This document shows, in pieces, positions 47,650-58,367 of a DNA stretch of 64,000 nucleotides. The notes beneath the pieces were generated by a model. That model was given only the letters and a program-made list of their open reading frames with translations. It did no database searches and was not told where the DNA came from. The stretch covers positions 374,001-438,000 of the forward strand of contig JAUIRK010000970.1 of assembly GCA_030549495.1 (NCBI GenBank), in the 5' to 3' direction. Origin of the DNA: Nectonema munidae. Taxonomy: Eukaryota; Nematomorpha; Nectonematoida; Nectonematidae. The number at the start of each line of letters is the position of its first letter. The first letter of the stretch is position 1. Both the position numbers and the translations under genes were made by a program.

Positions 47650-48816
47650 GTTAATACGTTTAATTCGTTATTTTTTTTGCTTAGAAGTTCTATTTGTCAA
47701 TCCTTGTGTTTAACTACTATAACTGAAGACATTTTTAGTTTGATTTAACAACTTTTTATATAAAAAACGGTTTAAACCAAAAGGAGATAAGCGCAAGGGT
47801 CTACAAATGAATTTGTATTACTAATGGCCTGTCTGCTATCCCTACCAGATGCCTATGTATATATAGAGAACGAACTTAAAGTAAAAATGCTATATATAAT
47901 ACACGACTTTTTCGATCTTATACCGGCAAAGGAAAGTTGAAGTGTTTTCATCGACAAGGCACACTTGCCCCTGTACCGAAGTATGAACAAAGAAAGCAGA
48001 ATCTAAGTAACGTTACTTGCATTTTAAGTTATTAAAAATCTACCTTTCTCATATAAATTTTGGGTATCCGGGAATTTGGCTCAACAAAAATTTTACCAAA
48101 CGGACATTTGAAGGACGGATATTTCACCGGAAATGTAAATACATTTGGCATTTTTCCAGATTTCTGAAAACAATAAAATAATATCCTTCTAATGTTAAAA
48201 CACTAGAATTCAATAAAATACAGTTAAGGGATGCTCACACAAACATTCACATTTCTCAGTGGTTGAGATATGGAACTAAAACGAGACATGTTTTTAAGTA
48301 GAAAATCTATTTATTAAAAACTCGATAGCAAAAGTCATTTCGTATCATAACACAATTTTCATGTAACTTCTAGTTATCTAGTAGATAAAATTACTCATCA
48401 TGTGTGCATAGAAGCTATGAACAATAAAAGAAAACGAAAATTAGGCTGTGGATTTGTTATCACTCATTTGTCATATCATAACACATTTGACAATGTAACT
48501 ACTTCGAGTAAAGTTATCACATAATGTGTGTATAGAACTAAAGAAAACAAAAATTACGCATGTATAGAGCACAAGCTTGTAAACTTACTGAAAGTAAAGC
48601 AACGTCTATAAAAATTTCAAAATTGTATGCACATTTTCTGCAAATGTTCGGTCACGAAATTTTCACAAGGGATTTACTTCTTTGTTTTTTATCTAATTGC
48701 TAAAAAGAGTAAGTGTTTATTTTCCAAATTCTTCTCAAAGAACCAAATTAAAGAATTTTATTTTTTTTAAAGTAAAATATAAATTAAACAAAAGTTTATT
48801 TTAGACTTAGTCCATG
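47650..48816. other. AT-rich DNA with a SINE fragment
   Basis: Apart from the SINE piece at 47925-48003, nothing was recognised. A missing 5' exon of the sulfotransferase could lie in this region or further right. Confidence 0.4.
47925..48003 (-). mobile_element. SINE fragment, body only
   Basis: The stretch AGTGTTTTCATCGACAAGGC and the following ACTTGCCCC, GTACCGAAGTATGA and AGAAAGCAGA match the inverted body of the SINEs at 27727-27870 and 53140-53272. The tRNA-like head is missing. Confidence 0.75.
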
Positions 48817-49569
48817 CAGAGGCGTTGCCAGGAAGTCAGTAGGCCAAGTCCCCCTTGATAAAACTTCAACCCCCACTCCGTCCGTGAAAAAATTCAAAAA
48901 ATTACTCAGCTGATGAAGACACTGGAAGAAAAAAGATAATCTTACTGGGAGATATCTTTCAAATTTTGCTAAATGATAAATAGTTTGCTTCGAATGAAGA
49001 CATGGATTTGAAAAGATCTAGTTAATAATGTTAGAAGCAAAGGATTTTATTTGTTCCAATGTAAATTACAAATAGAGTGTAAAAGTAGCAATGGTTTTCG
49101 CAAAATACAATTAAAGGCGCGATCTCATCTCTTTTTAGAGTAAAAATTTCACAAAGTAGACTTAAAACGTTGTGTAAATCTTTTATGTTACAATGGTCAA
49201 GAGACTGTGTCGTTCTAGTAAATTTACTACAACACATTTTAGATGTCTTGATGCTTATAACATACGAAACTTTTTTAAATTTGCTACTCAAAAAAGGTAT
49301 GAAGTCATGACGAAATTATATGTATTTTTCAATAAACTCAAATTTTTGAAGAATTTAAAAGAAAACATACTTTGATGTTTTTAAATGATGAAATCTTGTC
49401 TTTATTTTTAATTTTTGAACAAAGCAGTCTTTATGCGGCTTCTAAAAATTGAAATCAAGGAACTCAAATATTTCCATTAATTGAAAAAGCAGCAGCATCC
49501 ATCATAAAATAAAAAGGATTTCCTGATGGAATTCATATTTTTTCTTCTTTATTTCAATAATTTATTTAC
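48817..49569. other. hAT-like end followed by unassigned DNA
   Basis: CAGAGGCGTTGCCAGG at 48817 followed by C-rich patches (TCCCCCTTG, CCCCCACTCCG) resembles the left end of a hAT element of the CAGAGGCG group. No right end was found. The remainder up to 49569 shows short open frames without recognisable domains. Confidence 0.45.
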
Positions 49570-49998
49570 AGGCGTCAAATTACCAAAATGTTGGAATAAA
49601 ATGGGATATGAAGGAACAGGAAGAATTTGAGATAATCGAATTCCAAAAAACTTGATTTTAAAAGTATTCAGAAAAAATCAAGAGGATATTTTGGTATAAA
49701 GTTTAAAACGGATGTATAATTATATTGTTTCTTTTGCTTCAACAGTGCATGGAGTAAATCAAACACTAACTATTTGCCAATATTAAAAAAAAGGTAATGC
49801 AGATAACAAATAATGGGTAGTATGGATGAAATTGAGGCAAATATAGCAACAGATAAAAAGTGGTGGTGGTCTATTTTTATTTGCTTGATTGATATTAGCC
49901 AACTTATTTCTCAATTTAAAGTTCACAGCACAAATAGCTCAAACTTATCTTCTGAATTAAAAAGCTCCAAAGTAAAGGGAAGATTAAGCTCTTGGTAA
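49570..49998 (+). pseudogene. piggyBac transposase fragment
   Basis: Plus-strand pieces read KMGYEGTGRI then DNRIPKN, and later MGSMDEIEANIATDKKWWWS followed by IFICLIDIS. They match the conserved GYxxTGTIRxNRIPK and MGGVDxxDQNI...KKWWWPLFxxxLD segments of piggyBac-derived proteins. The central part between them is scrambled and there is no N-terminal half. It is a separate, older copy from the piggyBac at 56750-58150. Confidence 0.75.
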
Positions 49999-50872
49999 CA
50001 GAAGAAAACGTGATAAGTGAGACTGGGTATGACAGAATTAATCAATTTGTAATCCATGTACCGAACAAATTTTAAAATTTAATTTTTTTATTTTTGAAAA
50101 ATTAAAAAAATATATTTTGACTCAATAATTATTATATAAATAATAATAAGCTTAATGTTGTATATTGTTTTCTTCGCTTATTAGCCGGGCATTGTCATGT
50201 TTATAAGTTATAAGTTACATAAACTAGATAAACTGTTTTTCTTAATTTAGCATTTAAGTAACTTTTATACCATACTAATTACTTTGTTAAAAAAATAACA
50301 TTCAAAATAAAAATTCATTTAGGTTAAAGTGGGTAAATTTTAGAAATCCCTTGAAGGGTGAATATTAGGGATACAACTTTTTCAAACATCACAACCCTGT
50401 GTTATTTTCTAATGAATTTTTTCATGAAAATAACAAAAAAAAAGCTTTTTATCGTTAATCTTCAAAAAAGTTCACGCATGACTAGCCATCTTTTTTTTAA
50501 ACAAATTTCATTTGCAATATTTGTTTCAAGCTTACCACACTTGCAATATAAAAAAATTTCTCAATATTTTCACATTCTTGATTTAGTCCTTGCATGTATT
50601 TTCTCTGATGAACTTATAAACTATATATGCATATATATACTTTATATATTATATAAAAAAAATTGTTATATACATATATATATTATTATGAACATATAAA
50701 AAGATAACCTTTTTTCGTTCAATAAATCTATTCTATTCTATTCTAAAGCATGAAAGCTATTACAAAAACACGATTAAAATGCCCGAAAAAAAGTTTTCAT
50801 GTGTTTTGAATTTATTATTTTTATTGAAATATTATGAAAGAAAAAATTAAAGTTTGAAGTCAGAAGAGTCGT
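49999..50872. other. AT-rich DNA ending in a pentanucleotide tail
   Basis: AATAAA followed by about four TTCTA units (50722-50745) is the form of a LINE 3' tail, so a short, dead 3' fragment may end here. The open frame at 50358-50699 is low-complexity with a hydrophobic end and was not recognised. Confidence 0.35.
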
Positions 50873-52240
50873 TAGAGGCGAGAAAGCGTAATGACAAGTT
50901 CGCTTTGTTTTTGCAAGTCATGTATAATTCCTGCATGATTTTGATTGTACGCTCGCAACATTGATTGCTTCTGGGAATATTTAAATTTGATGGCTCTTGA
51001 ATCCAATAGGTTGTCAAACATTTTAGAGCCTTTTCATATGGTTGTAAATCTCTGTACTATTCAGAAAAACTCTCTACTTTGAAAGTTTGAACACTGAACC
51101 AGTAATCTGCCCAAACATATGATATAAAATAACAAATTGATTGCAAATTTTCTCTTGTTTCTGGCAACAAAAAATATGCAAGAAGAGATAAAATAGCTCG
51201 CGAATTCCATCTGGCCCTACAAATATTGGGAATTTTATGTGAGGTACATACTTTTTCTCGATGAAAAATTTAAATGCATTCACTAAATGAAATAAAAATT
51301 TCATGTCATCTCTCCCGCCATCAAGATCACTAATCACATATGTTGCGTTCTGGAAAGATTTTTGAAGATCCTCGTAATTTTTGATAAGCTTTTCAACAAA
51401 AAAGTAATCAACGTCAGGCTTCTGATTAGCACTGGGAAGTTCTTCATCCATTACAATCCGTAAAATGCGGTCTAAAATGTGGTGTTGGCAACTCACGAAC
51501 TGTGGTTTGAATGCACCTTTGCCCAAAAACATTCTTTGCAGCTTGATGACAACTCCATTCTTCTTCCCAGTATCACGCGTGTAGTATCAGCAATTATCAT
51601 TAAAACTGAATTCCACAGTTTAAACTCTTCTAATACACTTCTTATTCCCTCGGCAATCGCTTCAGCTTTACCATCATTCACCTCTATTACAGCAAGCCTC
51701 ATCTATTTTTTTCATTTGTGAAAATTATTGCTTGATAATCTTAGCCATCAAAATGTAAACTGCATTTCTCACTACATAAAGTTTCAATAAGCTGTTGTCT
51801 CATTTTATTAGCTTCTCTATAAACTGCCTTGTGAATACCTTATTGAGTGGCGGCTGGAATGTTTCTTCTTTTTGCAACTGATTACAAATTTTCGATGCTT
51901 TCCTGCTTGATGTTAGCTTGAGAGACGTGTTTTGCAGCGATTGCACAATTGTTTTTGATTCTCATGGAAATGACACTATCATCGCCTTCTCTAACAAAGA
52001 ATCTGAAAGATTTTCTTCAAAACAAATTTGTTTTTTGATTTTTTGAAGCTGATGCATCGCTTGAAGATTTTTTTGATGGATGAATGGTGTTAATGCCTGG
52101 ATTTTTTTGGTTGAATAACCGAATGTCCCGGTGCTTTGAAGCTAAAGATTGTAAAGATTTTTGTTGATTTTGAAAAAGTTTATTTTGTTAAAAAGTTTTT
52201 TTAGCAAGGCGAAATTTTTTTCTTGCAATTTTCAAAATTA
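50873..52240 (-). pseudogene. Second decayed transposase-like gene (HxDG / DTT / CxHH family)
   Basis: Read on the minus strand, the fragment holds LHFDG (about 51744-51766), then KAEAIAEGIRSVLEEFKLW, IIADTT, FVSCQHHILDRILRIVMDEE, GGRDDMKFLFHLVNAFKFF and, near 50940, NQCCERTIKIMQELY. Order and spacing of HxDG, DTT and C-x-H-H are the same as in the gene at 385-2608, so the two are distant members of one family. The C-x-x-H motif and acidic residues suggest an hAT-like RNase H fold. It has several breaks and cannot make a full product. Confidence 0.6.
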
Positions 52241-52255
52241 GTGGTCTGAAAATAC

Positions 52256-52704
52256 CACGGGAGACCAAATATTCAAGCAATCCTTTAAAATAGAGTGTAT
52301 TCAGCGCATACCTAAAGTCTTAAATTTATAAGACTACTTTATATTTTTTTTACAAAATTGGTGAATTTAAATACTATACTTCCAGCGAAAATATTTTAAT
52401 TAAATTGGCATATCAAATATAGTGCGCAGAAAAAATGCCCCAATTAAAAATTAGGAAAAAATGCCCCAACACAAAAAATTTTAAAAAATTATTAATTAAA
52501 ATTTTTAAAAAAGATATGTCAAATAAAGATTTTTTTGTAAAAAAAAAAGTTAACTTTTCATCTAAAACATTTAAAATTTAATTAAAGTAAACTAAAAAAC
52601 TCAGCATACGACAATTTTTTAAATACAAAAAAAAAATTATAAAACAGTAAAAAAAACACATGGGCGGGGGGTCACCCCCCCCCCCCCCCAGATGTGCGCC
52701 CCTG
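52256..52704 (-). mobile_element. Terminal region of a CAGGGGCGCAC hAT-type element
   Basis: The right end GTGCGCCCCTG finishes at 52704, with runs of C just inside (52673-52689). Bases 52290-52420 are an inverted copy of the interior of the MITE at 3950-4217, and 52235-52280 matches the fragment at 37650-37700. These shared blocks are directly next to the transposase-like pseudogene at 50873-52240. I infer that the pseudogene is the enzyme of the element from which those MITEs derive. Its other end was not found. Confidence 0.6.
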
Positions 52705-53139
52705 ACCTAAACATATCCTAATCTAATGGCTATTAATCATCTTAAACGAACTTTTATTGGCCGATATTTTGTGGAAAAAATGAATTTTCTCCAAGGCTGG
52801 ACGAATAATTTTCTTCCACATGACAATTTCTGAAAGTTGACGGCCCTGCATTTCAGAGGTCACTTGGGGACATTCTTCTCTTCCACCTCCCTCCCCCCCC
52901 CCCTATTTTTAAACAGAATACTTATTTAGGCATAATTGAAATATAATTTTTCTGACTGTGTTAACTATGGTGTTATTATTATTAACACCAATCATCTTAT
53001 ATTCTTTAATTTGAGCCAATCAATTATAACAGAAAGGAACATATATTTCATATATTCAGGGCCTCTACATAAGGGTCAGAGTTGACACATGCCCATGGGC
53101 GACACTTTTTAGGGAACGTAAATATATAACATAGAATAA
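52705..53139. other. Non-coding DNA with a further C tract
   Basis: A 12-C run lies near 52892-52903 after CCACCTCCCT. It may be an inner part of an old hAT end. No gene was seen. Confidence 0.4.
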
Positions 53140-53272
53140 AGGTAAAGGAGGGTGTTTTCATCGAAAAAGCACAATTGCGCCGCTTGTATCGAACTATGAA
53201 GAAAGTAGGCCTGATGCGGTATCGAACTTGAGTTATCGAAACCCAGTATCTAACCACTTACTCACGCCCTCA
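53140..53272 (-). mobile_element. tRNA-derived SINE with a perfect 16-bp target duplication
   Basis: The 133-bp minus-strand element has a tRNA-like head (GGCGTGAGTAAGTGGTTAG, B box AGTTCGATACC at 53218-53228). A body with TTCGATACAAGCGGCGCAA and TTCGATGAAAACA follows, and a CCTTTACCT tail. Perfect direct repeats ATATAACATAGAATAA (53124-53139 and 53273-53288) flank it, the mark of target-primed insertion by LINE machinery. It is the best-preserved of three copies in the window. Confidence 0.95.
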
Positions 53273-53288
53273 ATATAACATAGAATAA

Positions 53289-56278
53289 GTCTCCATTATA
53301 AGAAAACTACTAAAAATTGCTATATTTGATTGAGGTGGATTTTGACGGTGTCCTTAAAAATGTGATGTGATTGTATAACTTGAAACGTGATATTTATTTT
53401 ATAGGATTATTCTTTAAAAATTAAACTTTAAATCATTTAAAGGATAAAAAATAACTAAACGGATGTAGTGAACAACGCAATTACATTATTTACGGGGCGC
53501 AAAAGAAGATTTTGGCTTAGGCGGCACATAGAAATGCGAGGACGTGAATGTGATTCAATGGAAATCACATGTAAATGGTAATGTTATTATGGGTTAGGTA
53601 TAATTGGGATAAGAACAAAATTATACCATTTAAAAAATTAAATAAATAATAAATGAAGAAAAGAAGTAAACAAAGAACAAACAAAATTTTAATATTTTGT
53701 AAGTTGTTTCTAAATGCTACCATATATGATTTTTAGTTAAAAAAATTTTTTAACTCATTTTTAAAAAAAAATTGATGAATTATGGGAAGAGGGTTTAAAA
53801 TAGAAGTAAGAAAGCTTTAGTGAGGTGAAAAGTATGATCTAGGTTGCTTGTGTATCGTTATAGATAAATTTGGATATTGTTTGATAAGGGTGGAGTTAAG
53901 TAAGGTGGGTAGAGAGGAATGGTTTTATTATATTAAGGAAGAGAGTGATCTTGGAGTATGATAAGAAGTTTAGTAGAGAGGAGGGAAGATCATTAAAATT
54001 TAAAGGTGCTTTTTCAATGAGTTTGGTTGATTCTGATGAAAAAATTGGACAATAGAGAAAAATATAAAAAGGGCAATGTGAGGTGAACCATCATATTATC
54101 TTGTGAGGAAGAGTAATATTTTTATTTAGTGCAAATTTGGATAAGGGGGTAGGGTGTTTGAGTAAGGCCATTTGTTTGATTTATGGATGTTTCAAAAATG
54201 AATAAAGGGTTGGCGGGGGTTAAGATATGTTATGATGTTAGGGATGTGGATTTGGATAAGAGGTCTACCAAAATATTCTCAAAAGAGGAGGAATTGGCGG
54301 GGCACCAGAATAGTTATTGAGAAATGATTGCTAAGGTTGATTAATATTTTGCCTCCACTTGGTGTTAAAATGGGGATTTTTTTTGTCAAGTTGTAGGTCC
54401 TTAATTATGTTTTGTGAGTCTGTGAAAAAGATTATCCTCTTGAATTTGGATATTAAGATAGTTATCAATAATATGGTTGCATGATGTTATATGCGGAGGT
54501 GTTGTTGTCTGCATGCATTTTTTAACCCAGTAAAATAAAGCTAACGAAGAGATAAAAGTTAATCTATAAAAATAGCTGAAAAGATGTAGCAAATATTTTC
54601 AAGTATTAATAAATGCAACAAAAAATTTTGATGTCATTTGGGTGTTATTAATTAATCGAACGTAGCATAAGTTCTCTTTGAAGCAATTGAAGTGATAAAA
54701 ATGGAGTGTAAGTTTTGATATTCTTATCTTCATAATCAATACAATTAAAAGCCAGTTATTAACAGTTTTAATTTGCGTTTCTATCTTATATAATAATGGA
54801 TAAACATTTCTTAAATATAAAATAACTTCCTACTAATTTCTAATTAATTCACTAAATAGATGCAAACTTTTATAATGAAATTGATATATATTTTTTTCAG
54901 TTTTTATTTTTGGCGAAGTTTGCTGATTACATGAAACTAAAATTTTATTGTGCGCTACTTAGCTCGAATTGATGACATTTATCTTAAGAGCGTTAAACCT
55001 AAATGCTGAACATCGTAATATTCACTTTGCCTACTACGTGAATGAATAAAGCCTTATTTGCAACTAAATATACTGGCCGTAATAACTGCTATGACTATTA
55101 TTTAGGTTTTGTCGCAAGCAGGAGTTTTACTTTATTATTTACATTGCATGAATAATATATCTATGATTATTAAATTACAGGCTTTTATGCTTGTTCAATA
55201 TCAGTTTATCTTATAAAGCAAGTATAAGATAGAGCCAATAAACATAACCATCATCTCTAGATTTGATATTCATCATGACACCCATTTTCTATATAACCAA
55301 ATCCCTACTATTGGTATGTCTTTCTAAATATAACATCTCTTAAAGTGTTGTTTCTAGACTAAATATTTTAATGTCGCCTTTATAAATTTTTATTATTGAG
55401 GTTTTTTCCGCCATTTTAATAAACGTAACGTAGCTTCATACAAGGTTCATAATGAAGATAATTTAAAGTTCAATATAGAAGAAAGAAATAAATTTATTTT
55501 GTTAACTAACAAGGTGGTACAAATGGCTAATTATAGCCGCTGGCTCCACTACAATCATGCTTTTTAGATATAAATATAATTTTTTTTGACAAAATACATA
55601 AAATTTTGGGCGTTAATCCTGTTGTGCGTTTTGCAGTTTTAACGAAGAAGTCTGTTTTGTTGAATAGAATTGAACAATTAAAAATTAATTGTTGGGGAAT
55701 TTTGTTAGAGTTAGAATATATAGATGTCATCTATTTCTAAAAACTCCTGCTAGTGTGTTCATTATATTTGAGATTGAAAACGGATCTTATAATTTTTTAA
55801 CTATTCTGTTCAGATTAGTACGACCTCAAATTCAACGAGCAGCTCATGATGGGTTAAACTAAATATTTATATAGTTGTTTTATATAATACAATGTAATTA
55901 CATATTATAGATACAGAAATACAAAATATGTAAATATTTTTACGGATTTTTGTTAAAAAAAAGCGTAATATTTTCCATTTTTTTAGAATTTTCTTATTTC
56001 AAATTATTTTAATTTTCATGTTTTATTACTTTTTCTATCCTAAAACTATCCAAAATGTTACACTTTGAATTTGTTTCACTTGCAAAGCGAATGGGAGAAA
56101 TATGATTTGCACTACTTATCAAAAGTTTTATCACATAGACTGTGAAAATTTGTCAATGCAACAAGCCAACTAATTTATCTCTAATAATATATATTTCCAT
56201 TGTTTTGCATGTTCCATTAATATTTCGGGTTTCAGTTATGATTTCTCTTTAGAAGTGTTTCAAAAGTATTTTATTTAA
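53289..56278. other. Gene-poor stretch with a retroelement RNase H trace
   Basis: Between about 53750 and 54480 the plus strand is unusually poor in C and rich in G. On the minus strand at about 54365-54440 one reads IIFFTDSQNIIKDL, the pattern of a retroelement RNase H ([ST]DSQxxI). No other part of the element could be recognised, so it is an old, broken remnant of uncertain family. From about 54600 to 56278 the DNA is plain AT-rich and no gene was seen. Confidence 0.35.
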
Positions 56279-56650
56279 TCCTTTAAGACCAAGAGGACTT
56301 ATATGTCCGTTCATAAAAAATTCTCATTTAAAAAAATTTAAGTTTGAAAATTAGAAAATCCAAAGGTTATTTTAAAGAATAAATCTTTTACTAACCCTAC
56401 ACGCTTTTTTTTTATTTTTGTTTACTTTTTTTCTATGGATTTTGCTAGTTAAATATTACCAGTAACAAATGTGCATTATTTAAGTACATAAATTCAAAAT
56501 TTAAAAGAAGAAAAAGAGAAAATAAAAATAATCATCTGCTTGAAAACATCATAAATATTCAATCCGTCATGTTATGAAATCTCAAAAGATAGCGTATGTC
56601 TAGCAGTAGTTCATCAAATTATCGGACATATATGTCACTCCAGGTCTTAA
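56279..56650. repeat. Inverted-repeat element with TATATGTCC palindromes
   Basis: The left end reads TCCTTTAAGACC after TTAA (56275-56278), then the palindrome GGACTTATATGTCC (56295-56308). The right end is its inverted copy, with GACATATATGTC (56625-56636) and CAGGTCTTAAG. The layout matches the TTAA MITE family, but with palindromes at both ends and a longer interior. It lies just upstream of the piggyBac transposase and may be its own left end or a MITE derived from it. Confidence 0.65.
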
Positions 56651-56749
56651 GATACATACATGCATGTCGCCAACATTGGAAAGAGGTGCATAAAGTTTTG
56701 ACAGTCCATATGATTTTTTGGTTAATTGTTCTCACGTATCTTCTAATTT

Positions 56750-58150
56750 TTGTTTATGCCTTGGATTCGTAGTTTCATTGTGAAAAGAGATTGCATTGAA
56801 GAATGCCTCTTACCCGAACATAGTGATGATAAAAACGAAAATTATGAAAATTTCAACTTGGATTTTGAGGATCAGCAGTTTTTGGAAGAAAGTGATGAAA
56901 ATCAAAAAGAAGAGATTGAAATTGTAGATTCTCAACTCAAAGAGTACACTCCGTTTGTTTCACAAGACCTAGAAATTGGAGATTTTACATGGACAAATAG
57001 AATTGAATGTTTTTCCATACCGTTGTCCTATAGAAGTATGGGTAAGATAAATGATGAAATTGAAAACATAAGTAGTACGAATTGTTATGAAATTTTTTCG
57101 AAAACTTGTAATTTTGATATTTTAATGCATGATTTACTCAATCAAACAAACATTTACATGAATCAAAAAGGAATTGTAGGAGAAATTGATTTTAAACATA
57201 AACTGCCAAAGTTGAGGGATTATTGGAGTACGTGTTCAATTTTAGGAGTAAATTTTATTCCTAATCTAATGACTCTCGATCGTTTCTTTTTTTTACGTTT
57301 GTTCTACATTACAATGACAATAGTTAGTGTCTCCCTATTACAGATCCAAAACATGATAGAATTCATAAAGTTAGAACAGTATCTGCTATGATTTCTACTC
57401 ATCAGCAATAAATTGATGAGCATATGATTAAGTTCAAAGGACATCATTTTGCTAAATAATTTATAAAAAATAAACCTGTAAAATGGGGTTTTAAGCCCTG
57501 GTGTCTTTGTGTTAGTTTGTCTGGTTATCTTTTTGAATGTGATTTGTGTGCTGGGAAAACTGAAGAAGCGAAGAATGGGTTTACACTTAGTGAAAGGGTA
57601 GTAAAAAATTTAACCAAAAATTGAAAGGATCTGGAGTAGAGCTATACATGGACAACTTTTTTTCTTCACCTAATTTGTTTAGAGACTTTGGAAATAAATA
57701 AAATTTATGCCTGTGGAACAGTGAGGAAGAATCGTAAAGGTATGCCAAAAAATTTTTGGAATAAAAGAAGAAGTAAAAAGAAAAAGAAAAGGTGTGCTGT
57801 CCAAAAATTATATCTGAGTATAATAAATATAAGGGAGGAGTTGATACAATGGGACAACTGTAATCTTATTATAAAAATAAAAGAAGATCAAAGACAAAAT
57901 ATTATCACAAAATCTTTTAGAAATTGGAATCAAAAATTCATACATTTTATATAAAAAAAATGGGAAAACTCGTTCTCCAACAAAAATCAAGCCATTAGAT
58001 TTTGTTGAAGCCGTTGAAAAAAGAGGAAGATGCAAGTTATGTAGTTCCAAAAAACAGGATTCAAATACCTCGTTTCGATGTATGACTTGCTCTATTTTTC
58101 TATGTTGTTCCAAAAAAAGAAACTGTTTCAAGCAATTCCATGAACTTTGA
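56750..58150 (+). pseudogene. piggyBac transposase, decayed
   Basis: An acidic N-terminal region is followed by KLPKLRDYWSTCSILGVNF and TLDRFFFLRLF, the start of the piggyBac catalytic domain. Later pieces read KPVKWGFKPWCL, ELYMDNFFSSPNLFRD (DNFFTS with a catalytic aspartate), IYACGTVRKNRKGMPKN and EYNKYKGGVDTMGQL. The C-terminal cysteine-rich finger (about 58020-58150: GRCKLCSSKKQ, RCMTCSIFLC) is close to the family norm. Several stops and frame changes break it. AATAAA follows at 58164-58169. It is a plausible relative of the enzyme that moved the TTAA MITEs of this window. Confidence 0.9.
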
Positions 58151-58190
58151 TTTTGTTTCATTGAATAAAGTTTTGTATTAAACTTTTTAT

Positions 58191-58223
58191 TACTCTTCAG
58201 TCCGACAGTGACAAATATGTCAC
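58191..58223. repeat. Solo MITE-like end with GTGACA palindrome
   Basis: After TTAT, TACTCTTCAGTCC is followed by the 16-bp palindrome GTGACAAATATGTCAC at 58208-58223. This is the same layout as the left end at 56279, in the same orientation. It lies just after the piggyBac transposase; its partner end was not found. Confidence 0.5.
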
Positions 58224-58367
58224 GATTCGTATTCTTGACTTAAATATGAAAAATAATCTTTTTTAAAAAAAAAGTCTTCAAAATATAATTTTAAGAACAT
58301 GCAATATATGAAAAGATAAAAAATAGAAAAAAATTTCTCTGACTGAAAATGATTAAAAATAATCAAA

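Noticed and set aside
50358-50699. 113-residue frame with a hydrophobic C-terminal end
   Set aside because: The hydrophobic end comes from an AT-dinucleotide-rich tract. No domain is visible, and a LINE-like tail follows.
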